A stretch of 38,909 nt of DNA, from positions 1 through 38,909 of the forward strand of contig JAAESS010000144.1 of assembly GCA_024229195.1 (NCBI GenBank). The letters are read 5' to 3'. The notes under the pieces are model-generated. The model saw only the letters and a program-made list of their open reading frames with translations. It was not told where the DNA came from and did not search any database. Position numbers and translations under genes: made by a program. This stretch comes from Flavobacteriales bacterium. GTDB taxonomy: Bacteria > Bacteroidota > Bacteroidia > Flavobacteriales > Flavobacteriaceae. Positions 16,555 through 23,606 of the stretch are shown here, in pieces (within the stretch, counting starts at the first letter, position 1; every line of letters begins with the position of its first letter).

Positions 16555-18012
16555 ATGGGAATTGTTTTTAAGCAGTCATTTAACAATACATTGATCCTTT
16601 TCCTTGGCTTTGCTATCGGGGGGCTGAACGTATTGTTTTTATATACCCATTTTTTGGAGGCAGAATATTTTGGATTGATCACATTTTTGCTGTCTGCTGC
16701 TAATATGATCATGCCCTTGATTGTTTTCGGAATGCAGCATACCATTATTAAATTCTTTTCATCTTATAAAAACCAGCATGAACAGGATAGTTTTTTATTG
16801 ACAGCTATATTATTGCCGATGCTGATCATCATCCCATTAGCTTTATTAGGGGTTGTCTTCTACCAGCAAATTGCAGAATTCCTGGCCAGAGAGAATATAA
16901 TTATTGAAAAATATACCTATACCATATTTTTTACGGCAATTTTTATGGGCTATTTTGAAGTTTTTTACGCCTGGAGCAGGGTCCAGATGAAATCCGTTTT
17001 TGGGAATTTTATCAAGGAAGTTTTTGCTAGGATTTGTATTTCTATTTTGCTTTTTGCAGTTTATTTTGATTGGATCGATGCTAACCAGTTTATTTATGCC
17101 GTTGTTCTTGTATACTTGCTTCGTATGATCATCATGAAATTGTATGCCTTTTCTTTATACTTTCCAAAAATTGAGTGGAATGGCTTACCAAAGAATATAA
17201 GGGAGATCCTCTCCTTTTCACTGTATATTATTATGGCAGGCTCTGCAGGAACCATTTTGCTGGAAATCGATAAGTTCATGATCCCCCAAATGAAATATAT
17301 CGCAGAGGTAGCCTATTATTCTGTTGGAGTTTATATCGCTTCAGTCATTGGTATTCCCTCAAGGGCCATGCAGCAGATCATCAATCCGATCACTGCGCGC
17401 GAATTGAATAACAATAACTTAGAGGAAGTAGAGGTCTTATATCAAAAGAGTTCATTGAATTTATTGATCGTAGGAGGATTATTGTTTTTGTTGATCAATG
17501 TAAATATTGAAGAGCTATATAATATCATTGACAGAGAAGAATATACTGTTGGCATATATGTGGTATTTGTCATCTCCATTTCTGAACTGATCAAGTTGTC
17601 ATTAGGAACTAATGGTGCTATTTTAACAAATTCCAGATATTACAAAATGCTGTTTTATTATGCAATTGGTATGGCGATTAGCGTGATTCTTCTAAACAGA
17701 TTGTTAATAGGTAGTATGGGTATTCAAGGTGCAGCCTTGGCTACACTTATCGTGGTAGCTTTATTTTCATTATTAAAAATTATCTATGTCAATAAAAAAA
17801 TGAAAATGCAACCTTTCACCAAAAAGACCGCCACGCTTCTCGGTCTTATTACTTTTTTATTTCTGATTTTCTATTTTATAGACTTGCCATTCCATTCTCT
17901 CGTGAATATTTTGATCAAGAGCTGTCTGATCACTTTTATTTTTGTTTTTACAGTTGTAAAATTGAAATTGTCGGATGATATGAATCTCATGGTCAAGAGA
18001 TATTTTAAGTAA
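16555..18012 (+). CDS. Polysaccharide flippase-like membrane protein (Wzx/MOP superfamily)
   Basis: A membrane protein of 485 residues with about 12-14 hydrophobic segments. It begins MGIVFKQSFNNTLILFLGFA and has the early LSAANMIMPLIVFGMQHTIIKFF pattern seen in lipopolysaccharide/teichoic-acid flippases of the MOP superfamily. The ATG at 16555, one base after the MATE stop, is preferred over the non-ATG frame extension at 16540. Members of this type move lipid-linked sugars across the inner membrane. No glycosyltransferase genes are nearby, so its substrate is unknown. Confidence 0.85.
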   Translation: MGIVFKQSFNNTLILFLGFAIGGLNVLFLYTHFLEAEYFGLITFLLSAANMIMPLIVFGMQHTIIKFFSSYKNQHEQDSFLLTAILLPMLIIIPLALLGVVFYQQIAEFLARENIIIEKYTYTIFFTAIFMGYFEVFYAWSRVQMKSVFGNFIKEVFARICISILLFAVYFDWIDANQFIYAVVLVYLLRMIIMKLYAFSLYFPKIEWNGLPKNIREILSFSLYIIMAGSAGTILLEIDKFMIPQMKYIAEVAYYSVGVYIASVIGIPSRAMQQIINPITARELNNNNLEEVEVLYQKSSLNLLIVGGLLFLLINVNIEELYNIIDREEYTVGIYVVFVISISELIKLSLGTNGAILTNSRYYKMLFYYAIGMAISVILLNRLLIGSMGIQGAALATLIVVALFSLLKIIYVNKKMKMQPFTKKTATLLGLITFLFLIFYFIDLPFHSLVNILIKSCLITFIFVFTVVKLKLSDDMNLMVKRYFK

Positions 18013-18073
18013 GCAAGGCCTGTTTTGTTAAAAACATTTACGAAATTTGGTAAGTCACTAACTATTTCTTTAG

Positions 18074-18688
18074 ATGTCATATATCTTACATATTGCCTTA
18101 GGTTTTGCAATGGCCTTTTTGAGTTTAATACCACCCGGCATGTTAAATATGACTGCGGTTCGAACAAGCATCGAGAAAAATAAAAAAGAGGGTGTTTGGT
18201 TTGCTTTAGGAGCAGCTTTAATTGTTATTCCTCAGGCATTTATTGCATTGGTTTTTGCAAGATATTTTTCAGAACATCCGGAAGTTATTCAGCGTTTACA
18301 AGTAGCAGGAGTAATCGTTTTGTTCTTTCTTTCTGCCCTGTTCTTTATTCAGGCGAGGAGAAAATTCAAAGGAGAAGGGACGAAGCGTCGTGGAAAAAGT
18401 TTTTGGATAGGTATGCTGATGTCTTCCATGAATATGCTCGCTATCCCTTTTTATCTTGTACTCTCGTCAGTTTTGGAGGACAGAGGCTTACTCATCACCG
18501 AACAACCTTTTATCAATCTATTTGTTAGTGGTGTTTTTTTGGGAGCTTTCTCATTATTTTTTGTTTACGTTCAGTTCGCTCAGATCATTATAAAACGTGC
18601 TCAATTTATTGCAAGAAACATCAATTATATACTTAGCGTACTCTTTTTAGTCATTGGAATTTTGGCTTTAATTAAATTTTTAAAGTAA
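18074..18688 (+). CDS. LysE/RhtB-family exporter
   Basis: A 204-residue membrane protein with six hydrophobic segments. The N-terminal GFAMAFLSLIPPGMLNMTAVRTS segment, with its PPG near residue 20, and the following GVWFALGAALIVIPQAFIAL match the LysE amino-acid/metabolite exporter superfamily. It lies 61 bases after the flippase gene on the same strand and may be in the same transcript. Substrate unknown. Confidence 0.8.
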   Translation: MSYILHIALGFAMAFLSLIPPGMLNMTAVRTSIEKNKKEGVWFALGAALIVIPQAFIALVFARYFSEHPEVIQRLQVAGVIVLFFLSALFFIQARRKFKGEGTKRRGKSFWIGMLMSSMNMLAIPFYLVLSSVLEDRGLLITEQPFINLFVSGVFLGAFSLFFVYVQFAQIIIKRAQFIARNINYILSVLFLVIGILALIKFLK

Positions 18689-18728
18689 TTATTTTATTAA
18701 ATTAGCGTCGTATCCATAAACTATTTTA

Positions 18729-19226
18729 ATGATCTCAGCCATTATTCAAAATCTTAATCGAGGTGTGAACTTATTAAATTCAATAAATGATCAGGAGTAT
18801 GCCGATAATTCAACGGCACCTTACTATTCTAGTATTGGTATTCATATGCGTCATATTTTAGATGTTTTTGATTGTATTTTAAAAGGTATTGATCATAAAA
18901 AAATCGACCTTACGTCTCGCCAAAGAAATGAATTGGCAGAAATAAAGGTAGAGATTGGTTTAAATTACTTTAATAAGGTGATGTCGGAATTAAGCTCTTT
19001 GGAAAAGGAAGATTTGGATATGATGATAGAGGTTAAAGATGATTTGGGTCGAGGTATGGTCACTGCGAATTATACAATTGCAGCTGCTCTTATTCAGGCA
19101 CATAGTCATGCCATCCATCATTTTGCCAGTATTGGTTATATCATTTCTCAAATGGGCATTAATCTTCCGGATGGAGATTTTGGATACAATCCAACCACGC
19201 CAAGAGGGGATATGATCAACCGCTAG
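18729..19226 (+). CDS. DinB-fold metalloprotein
   Basis: A 165-residue four-helix-bundle protein of the DinB/YfiT superfamily. Likely metal ligands are histidines in IGIHMRHILDVFD (about residue 38 and 41) and the HSHAIHHFASIGYIISQMG motif towards the C-terminus. Related proteins include thiol-dependent S-transferases (bacillithiol or mycothiol) and uncharacterised metal-binding proteins. It is transcribed with the LysE gene and converges on the ATP-grasp gene, with eight bases between the stop codons. Substrate unknown. Confidence 0.85.
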   Translation: MISAIIQNLNRGVNLLNSINDQEYADNSTAPYYSSIGIHMRHILDVFDCILKGIDHKKIDLTSRQRNELAEIKVEIGLNYFNKVMSELSSLEKEDLDMMIEVKDDLGRGMVTANYTIAAALIQAHSHAIHHFASIGYIISQMGINLPDGDFGYNPTTPRGDMINR

Positions 19227-19234
19227 ATTCTGTG

Positions 19235-20302
19235 CTAAAAATTCGTTGTATTTAGTTTTTTTAATTTTTGGGTGTGAGACCTGAGCCAAAGCATATTATT
19301 CAAATAATCTCTTACTGAAGGATAAGGAATATGCTGCTCTCTATGAAGTTTTCGGGCGATCTTAGCCATAATCCTCCAATGTCTATTTATAGATTTTAAT
19401 GCTTGATAAAAGGAAGCATCTTTATGTGTCGCATCATAGATATGAGTGGGTTCCGAAATAATTCCATTTACCTCGAGAATTTTATATTCCTTCTCCTTCA
19501 AAAGTTTGTCATAACTATTGAATTTGATGTCTAACCGTCCATAATACCAACCCTTTATCTGATGACAAATCTTATCTGTTAAACCCTCTAAATCATCATT
19601 GATCAAATAATTGCCATTAATGAATTGTGTACCCTTAGAATGATTCCCTATTACTGAAAGCGTTATTTCTTCGCCTTCATTTAAGATATATTCAAGTTTA
19701 TTTTTATGGATGGCATGGAACAGGTCAGCGTATAAAAAGGCACGATCATCATTTTCAATTAACTCGGCTATACTAAGGTGCCCGTCTCCTTTAATTTTCA
19801 TAAACTTCTTAATGGTCACTGAAGTGATTTTACCTTTTTTTTGCCCTGGAATACGATGATAGAAAATACCCAACTCTTTGTCATAAGGAACGAATTCTTG
19901 CAGAATGACATCTACTTTAACATGTCTAAGGTAGCTTTGTAATTCCTGTATTGAATTGATTTTTTTTACAAGATAGCCTCTGAAACCGATATCAGGTTTG
20001 GCAATTATAGGGAATACAAGCCTCTTTTTTTTTATGGTTTTTTCAAGTTCCGACAAAGTATCATTTTTGGTAAAAAGAATGCTTTTGGGTACAAGTGATT
20101 CTGGTAAAAGATCAAGTGTTTTAAATTTTGATTCGGTCCCATTTCCGGCGAAGAGAATTGCAGGGTTTGTAATGGCATAAAAAAAAGGATGTCCAGCTTT
20201 TAGCGAACGCCAAATAAAAAAGGGTAGAAGCGGGGCATAATAAATTATGGTGGGCCAATGTTCCCAATGCAAAAGTTTGACAATGGCTGGTTTGCGTTTC
20301 AT
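19235..20302 (-). CDS. Uncharacterised ATP-grasp ligase
   Basis: A 355-residue protein with an ATP-grasp core: the lysine in FPIIAKPDIGFRGYLVKKI, the linker VDVILQEFVPYDKELGIFYHR, and the metal-binding KILEVNGIISEPTHIYD, where E and N correspond to the Mg-ligating residues of ATP-grasp enzymes. The first 50 residues contain a hydrophobic, aromatic-rich stretch (TIIYYAPLLPFFIWRSL) that may anchor it at the membrane. Similar proteins are often labelled D-alanine-D-alanine ligase-like, but it lacks the length and context of Ddl and the acceptor substrate is unknown. It overlaps the DUF6095-like gene by four bases (ATGA). Confidence 0.78.
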   Translation of the reverse strand: MKRKPAIVKLLHWEHWPTIIYYAPLLPFFIWRSLKAGHPFFYAITNPAILFAGNGTESKFKTLDLLPESLVPKSILFTKNDTLSELEKTIKKKRLVFPIIAKPDIGFRGYLVKKINSIQELQSYLRHVKVDVILQEFVPYDKELGIFYHRIPGQKKGKITSVTIKKFMKIKGDGHLSIAELIENDDRAFLYADLFHAIHKNKLEYILNEGEEITLSVIGNHSKGTQFINGNYLINDDLEGLTDKICHQIKGWYYGRLDIKFNSYDKLLKEKEYKILEVNGIISEPTHIYDATHKDASFYQALKSINRHWRIMAKIARKLHREQHIPYPSVRDYLNNMLWLRSHTQKLKKLNTTNF

Positions 20303-20565
20303 TTGTTAAAAAGGGCTTTAAGTATAAGTCTGAAAGCTTGAGTAACTAATGCAATTGTGAAAACAAATAAGATACATCCCAATATCAGCATCAGATATCC
20401 ATCACCTTTTTTAAGGGCTTTAAACCCTATTGTAACCAAAATAGGAGCCCCAAATAGTAAAGGTAATGCAAGGGCGAGATATTTTAGTCCTTTTTGGAAT
20501 AAGTTCTTTGCATCATTATTGGCAAATACCTTGTTATTCTTTGGTGATTCATTGCTTTCTTCCAT
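20299..20565 (-). CDS. Small two-helix membrane protein (DUF6095-like)
   Basis: An 88-residue protein with a polar N-terminus (1-22) and two hydrophobic helices, YLALALPLLFGAPILVTIGF and YLMLILGCILFVFTIALVTQ. The KGLKYLALALPLLFGAP segment resembles the flavobacterial DUF6095 family; this is from memory. It is upstream of, and overlaps, the ATP-grasp gene, so the two are probably made together; it may be a membrane partner. A TATACTTT box lies upstream on the minus strand but is imperfect. Confidence 0.65.
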   Translation of the reverse strand: MEESNESPKNNKVFANNDAKNLFQKGLKYLALALPLLFGAPILVTIGFKALKKGDGYLMLILGCILFVFTIALVTQAFRLILKALFNK

Positions 20566-20620
20566 AATAATTATTGCTTGAAAGTATAAATATAAACGTG
20601 ATATTTTTCTTAAACAAATA

Positions 20621-20659
20621 AAAAAAAGGCCTCAATAAATAAAATTGAAGCCTTTTTTT
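20621..20659 (-). terminator. Terminator of icd
   Basis: Arms 20621-20636 and 20644-20659 pair over 16 bp with a single mismatch around a seven-base AT loop. On the minus strand the hairpin GGCTTCAAT...GAGGCC runs into seven Ts. It sits directly after the icd stop codon at 20679 and is flanked by A-tracts, so it may also work for transcripts from the other side. Confidence 0.85.
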
Positions 20660-20678
20660 AATAAATCTCTATAATATT

Positions 20679-21905
20679 TTATGCTAATGCCTTATCTAAA
20701 TTAACCTTTAATGCATTTAAAAAATCTTGGGTGTTTAAATAGTCATTTGATGTCATATTCTCTTTGTGAATTAACAAAGCAAGATCCTTTGTCATTTGAC
20801 CAGCTTCGACAGTATCAATACATACTTTCTCAAGAGCAAGGCAAAAATCGATCAATTCCTGATTGTTGTCAAGTTTTCCTCTATGCTCCAAACCTCTTGT
20901 CCAGGCGAAAATTGAAGCCAGCGGATTGGTTGAAGTTTCCTTTCCTTGCTGGTGTTGTCTGTAATGTCTGGTAACAGTTCCGTGTGCAGCTTCAGCCTCA
21001 ACAGTTTTTCCATCAGGAGTAACTAAAACAGAGGTCATCAAACCTAAAGAACCAAATCCCTGGGCGACGGTATCCGACTGAACATCACCATCGTAATTTT
21101 TACAGGCCCAAACAAAACCACCATTCCATTTCATGGCCGCTGCCACCATGTCATCGATTAATCTGTGCTCATAAGTAATACCTGCAGCAGCAAATTTTTC
21201 TTTAAATTCATTTTGATAAACTTCCTCAAAAATATCTTTAAATCTGCCATCGTAGGCTTTTAAGATCGTGTTTTTTGTACTAAAATATAAGTTCCATCCT
21301 TTGGTCAGTGCCTGATTAAAACTTGAACGAGCAAAACCATAAATCGAAGAATCGATATTGTACATTGCCATTGCAACTCCGTCTTCTTCAAAATTATAAA
21401 TTTCAAATGATTGTGCTTCACTACCATCTTCAGGAGTAAAGGTCATGGTTAATTTTCCTTTCCCTTTTGTCACAAGATCTGTCGCTTTGTACTGATCACC
21501 AAATGCATGTCTTCCGATGCAAATAGGTTTGGTCCAGCCTTGAACATATCTGGGTACATTCTTCATGATAATTGGCTCTCTGAAAATCGTTCCACCAACT
21601 ATGTTTCTAATCGTTCCGTTAGGTGAACGCCACATTTTTTTTAAACCAAATTCAATAACCCTGTCTTCGTCCGGAGTAATCGTCGCACATTTGATTCCTA
21701 CGTGATATTTTTTGATTGCTTCGGCTGCATCAATGGTAATCTGATCATTCGTCTGATCTCTGGATTCAACACCCAAATCATAATATTTGATATCGAGATC
21801 GATGTATGGAAGAATTAACTGGTCTTTGATAAATTTCCATATAATTCTTGTCATTTCATCACCATCTAATTCAACGATAGGATTGGTTACTTTTATTTTT
21901 GTCAT
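20679..21905 (-). CDS. icd: NADP-dependent isocitrate dehydrogenase (eukaryote-like type)
   Basis: TCA-cycle enzyme that oxidises isocitrate to 2-oxoglutarate. The protein has 408 residues from the ATG at 21905; a frame extension upstream to 21938 would add [11 protein letters not shown], which is unlike the family, so the ATG giving [20 protein letters not shown] is used. [31 protein letters not shown] (split here as [11 protein letters not shown] and [10 protein letters not shown]), [10 protein letters not shown] and NYDGDVQSD are typical of the homodimeric, eukaryote-like NADP-IDH class found in Bacteroidota. It has a TATATTTG promoter box just upstream and a strong terminator downstream, so it is monocistronic. 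Confidence 0.96.
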   Translation of the reverse strand: MTKIKVTNPIVELDGDEMTRIIWKFIKDQLILPYIDLDIKYYDLGVESRDQTNDQITIDAAEAIKKYHVGIKCATITPDEDRVIEFGLKKMWRSPNGTIRNIVGGTIFREPIIMKNVPRYVQGWTKPICIGRHAFGDQYKATDLVTKGKGKLTMTFTPEDGSEAQSFEIYNFEEDGVAMAMYNIDSSIYGFARSSFNQALTKGWNLYFSTKNTILKAYDGRFKDIFEEVYQNEFKEKFAAAGITYEHRLIDDMVAAAMKWNGGFVWACKNYDGDVQSDTVAQGFGSLGLMTSVLVTPDGKTVEAEAAHGTVTRHYRQHQQGKETSTNPLASIFAWTRGLEHRGKLDNNQELIDFCLALEKVCIDTVEAGQMTKDLALLIHKENMTSNDYLNTQDFLNALKVNLDKALA

Positions 21906-21926
21906 TATCTCTTGATTTATTTGCTG

Positions 21927-21934
21927 CAAATATA
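21927..21934 (-). promoter_or_regulatory. -7 box of icd (TATATTTG)
   Basis: On the minus strand the bases read TATATTTG, 21 bases before the icd ATG. This matches TAnnTTTG and predicts a leader of roughly 15 bases. Confidence 0.6.
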
Positions 21935-22031
21935 ACAAACCATTGGAAAGTTTAAGCCTTAGAAAAACAAAAAAATTACTTTTAATGATTCTCTGGATTT
22001 TTTAAGAGTAACTAAGCCTTATTTTAAATTA

Positions 22032-22066
22032 AAAGCCATAATAAAGTCAGACTTTATTATGGCTTT
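22032..22066 (-). terminator. Perfect 16-bp hairpin, terminator-like on the minus strand
   Basis: AAAGCCATAATAAAGT (22032-22047) and its exact complement (22051-22066) are separated by CAG. On the minus strand the stem runs into TTTTAATTT, a usable U-tract; on the plus strand no U-tract follows. No annotated minus-strand gene ends here, so it implies an unrecognised transcript from the spacer. Confidence 0.7.
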
Positions 22067-22318
22067 CTGGTTTGGTTCGCAACATTTAATAGTATTTAAA
22101 TATTGCTTTGGTTTGGAATAGGGGGGATTTAATGTTAGTATATCATTAATGGCCCTATAAAACTGTCAATTGTTATGTAACTAAATATGAATTTGCGCTA
22201 AACACATCAGTTGTTTCATCAAAAAACAGCTTCGAAATTAATCCAAAAGTCACTTACCGCTTACAGCACATTTTTCATAACCTGTTATAGGGGTTTGTTC
22301 TGCAAGTTTCATAGACTA
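22032..22318 (-). ncRNA. Candidate small RNA 2 of the spacer
   Basis: A TAACTTTG box (22322-22329, minus strand) and the perfect hairpin at 22032-22066 would bound a transcript of roughly 285 bases. No open frame of note lies in it. ATAACAGGTTAT, near its start, is a small palindrome. The -7 box is AT-biased and its -33 partner is not at the expected distance (TTG motifs lie 13 and TTTG 23 bases away), so this is weaker than candidate 1. Confidence 0.3.
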
Positions 22319-22321
22319 AGC

Positions 22322-22329
22322 CAAAGTTA
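22322..22329 (-). promoter_or_regulatory. -7-like box TAACTTTG for candidate small RNA 2
   Basis: On the minus strand the octamer TAACTTTG fits TAnnTTTG. It points towards the perfect hairpin at 22032-22066, about 285 bases downstream. Confidence 0.35.
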
Positions 22330-22503
22330 AAAGAACAGTGGCACAAGAGATTACAAATCAATAATAAAAAAGTAAACAGGTTATTAACAAGATTTATTAA
22401 CAATTGTTTATAAGCAATTGATCAAAAGAATTAACACGATATTATTGGGGTGATAGTCTTGATTCTGGTATTTGCTCCGGATATCATGGGGATATGCAAA
22501 AAC

Positions 22504-22542
22504 AAAACCCATCATAAAGAAAGTTTCCTTATCATGGGTTTT
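22504..22542 (-). terminator. Hairpin with U-tracts, terminator-like in both directions
   Basis: Arms 22504-22517 and 22529-22542 pair over 14 bp with a single C:C mismatch (AAAACCCAT and ATAA blocks) around an 11-base loop. On the minus strand the stem is followed by GTTTTTGC after its own TTTT, and on the plus strand by GGGTTTTTGCC. With the promoter at 22883-22914 it would end a minus-strand RNA of about 370 bases. Confidence 0.65.
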
Positions 22543-22877
22543 TGCCGAAACATTTAGTTTGAAACTGATGGTTATCTCACATTTGCATGATCCGATAGAT
22601 CAATTTTAAACTACATTTTCTTTAAATTTTTTTCCTCTGGATTTGTTCAGGTTTGCACCGAAGTGTTTACAATCCCAAAACAAGATTCAAAAAATTTAAT
22701 TTGCAATTACTAACCTTAAATTTTAAATCCGTATGCTAAATACAATGATTCTAGTTTATGATTAGCTACTGCACTAAAGTTTTCACTTTAGCAAAATCCG
22801 GCTCCTTTTTTATTTTTAAACTTTGGCCTAGATTCTCACCCAATGCTTCCATTTAAGACAAAAACATTGCCTTCTTC
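22504..22877 (-). ncRNA. Candidate small RNA 1 of the spacer
   Basis: A good Bacteroidota promoter (TTTTTTG, 20 bases, TACCTTTG) is followed about 370 bases later by a terminator-like hairpin. Within the interval are two small hairpins with GNRA-type loops. One is CTAAAGT-GAAA-ACTTTAG at 22774-22791. The other, TTCGGT-GCAA-ACC(T)GAA with one bulge, is at 22646-22662. A 28-codon open frame at 22766-22852 is the only coding possibility and overlaps the first hairpin. The sequence lacks tmRNA and RNase P RNA signatures. Whether it is transcribed is unknown. Confidence 0.4.
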
Positions 22878-22882
22878 TATTT

Positions 22883-22914
22883 CAAAGGTACAGACAATGA
22901 CTAATGATATCAAA
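22883..22914 (-). promoter_or_regulatory. Promoter of candidate small RNA 1 (TTTG-20-TACCTTTG)
   Basis: On the minus strand TACCTTTG (22883-22890) is preceded, after 20 bases, by TTG within a T-run (about 22911-22914). This is among the best matches in the window to the -33 TTTG / -7 TAnnTTTG promoter of Bacteroidota, and no annotated gene lies downstream of it. Confidence 0.55.
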
Positions 22915-22976
22915 AAATATTGAATTTTCTTATTCACATTATATCAACTTAACTTATCAACTTTTGTTCATAAAAA

Positions 22977-23006
22977 AACCGCTTTTATCATTTGATAAAA
23001 GCGGTT
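22977..23006 (-). terminator. Terminator of rplS
   Basis: AACCGCTTTTATCA (22977-22990) and TGATAAAAGCGGTT (22993-23006) are perfect complements around TT. On the minus strand the stem ends in GGTTTTTTTA, a classical intrinsic terminator, 20 bases after the rplS stop codon. Confidence 0.92.
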
Positions 23007-23026
23007 GAAATATGGAGAAAAAAAGA

Positions 23027-23377
23027 TTAAGATCGTTTTTCTTTGATCTGAGCTTTTTTCCCGGTAAGGTTTCTGAAGTAATAAATTCTTGCTCTTCTGA
23101 CTTTACCTTTTTTATTTATCTCAATTTTTTGAATTGCTGGTAAATTAACTGGGAAAATTCTTTCCACGCCAATTGTACCTGACATTTTTCTGATTGTGAA
23201 GGTTTCAGAAGCTCCGCTTCCCCTTCTTTGAATAACAACTCCTCTAAAAAACTGAGTTCTGGTTTTTTTTCCTTCCTTGATCTCGAAGTATACTGTAATT
23301 GTATCTCCTGCAGCAAATTCTGGCATTTCATTTTTTGTAACGAATTCGCTTTGTACAAAGTCTACTAAATTTTCCAT
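23027..23377 (-). CDS. rplS: 50S ribosomal protein L19
   Basis: Ribosomal protein at the 30S-50S interface. The 116-residue product shows MENLVDFVQSEF, FAAGDTITVYFEIKEGKKTR (as FAAGDTITV and YFEIKEGKKTR), the FRGVVIQRRGSGASETFTIRK stretch and GVERIFPVNLPAIQKIEI, all typical of L19. It lies downstream of trmD as in many bacteria, but with a 229-bp gap, its own TAGATTTG box and its own terminator, so it is probably transcribed alone. The roughly 65-base leader can form nested helices and may be an autoregulatory site. Confidence 0.97.
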   Translation of the reverse strand: MENLVDFVQSEFVTKNEMPEFAAGDTITVYFEIKEGKKTRTQFFRGVVIQRRGSGASETFTIRKMSGTIGVERIFPVNLPAIQKIEINKKGKVRRARIYYFRNLTGKKAQIKEKRS

Positions 23378-23399
23378 TATGATAATTTAAAATGGTTGA

Positions 23400-23446
23400 C
23401 AAACACCAACATTCACGATTTTCGTCAGAGGTTGATTTTGAGTTTG
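23400..23446 (-). promoter_or_regulatory. Possible structured leader of rplS
   Basis: In the minus-strand leader, three nested pairings can form: CAAAC (23442-23446) with GTTTG (23400-23404), CAAC (23431-23434) with GTTG (23407-23410), and ACGA (23422-23425) with TCGT (23415-23418) closing an AAA loop. The order and nesting are right for one irregular stem ending about 22 bases before the ATG. Each helix is short, so chance is possible. The outermost helix lies at the predicted transcription start. Confidence 0.35.
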
Positions 23447-23454
23447 CAAATCTA
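23447..23454 (-). promoter_or_regulatory. -7 box of rplS (TAGATTTG)
   Basis: On the minus strand the bases read TAGATTTG, 70 bases before the rplS ATG, fitting TAnnTTTG. It predicts a leader of about 62-65 bases. Confidence 0.5.
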
Positions 23455-23606
23455 GAAAAAAACTTTTGAATAAATAGAATAGCAAGCAAAAAATATTTTT
23501 GTTGATGAATATACTATAATCCCTTAGTTTCAATTGCTTAGAGATAAATCTTGTGATATGTTTTTTGTCAGAATAGCCTGGTCAATTTAAAAAGGGCAAA
23601 ATGGCT

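Larger units (their letters stand above)
21935..22976. other. About 1.04-kb spacer without recognised protein-coding genes
   Basis: Between the icd promoter and the rplS terminator there is no open frame of recognisable coding character. The sequence is AT-rich. On the minus strand it contains a promoter-like pair (22883-22914) followed by a hairpin terminator (22504-22542), then a second -7-like box (22322-22329) followed by a longer perfect hairpin (22032-22066). A DnaA-box-like TTATTCACA lies at 22930-22938 and TTATTAACA occurs twice near 22380-22402. I could not match any stretch to tRNA, tmRNA, RNase P RNA or the signal recognition particle RNA. The region most likely carries small RNAs or a structural site. 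Confidence 0.6.

Noticed and set aside
21906-21938. Upstream extension of icd by 11 residues
   Set aside because: The extra residues [11 protein letters not shown] do not fit the family start, and the extension would cover the TATATTTG promoter box.
22504-22877. tmRNA or RNase P RNA in the spacer
   Set aside because: The length is suitable, but the tRNA-like ends of tmRNA and the conserved RNase P core words are absent on both strands.
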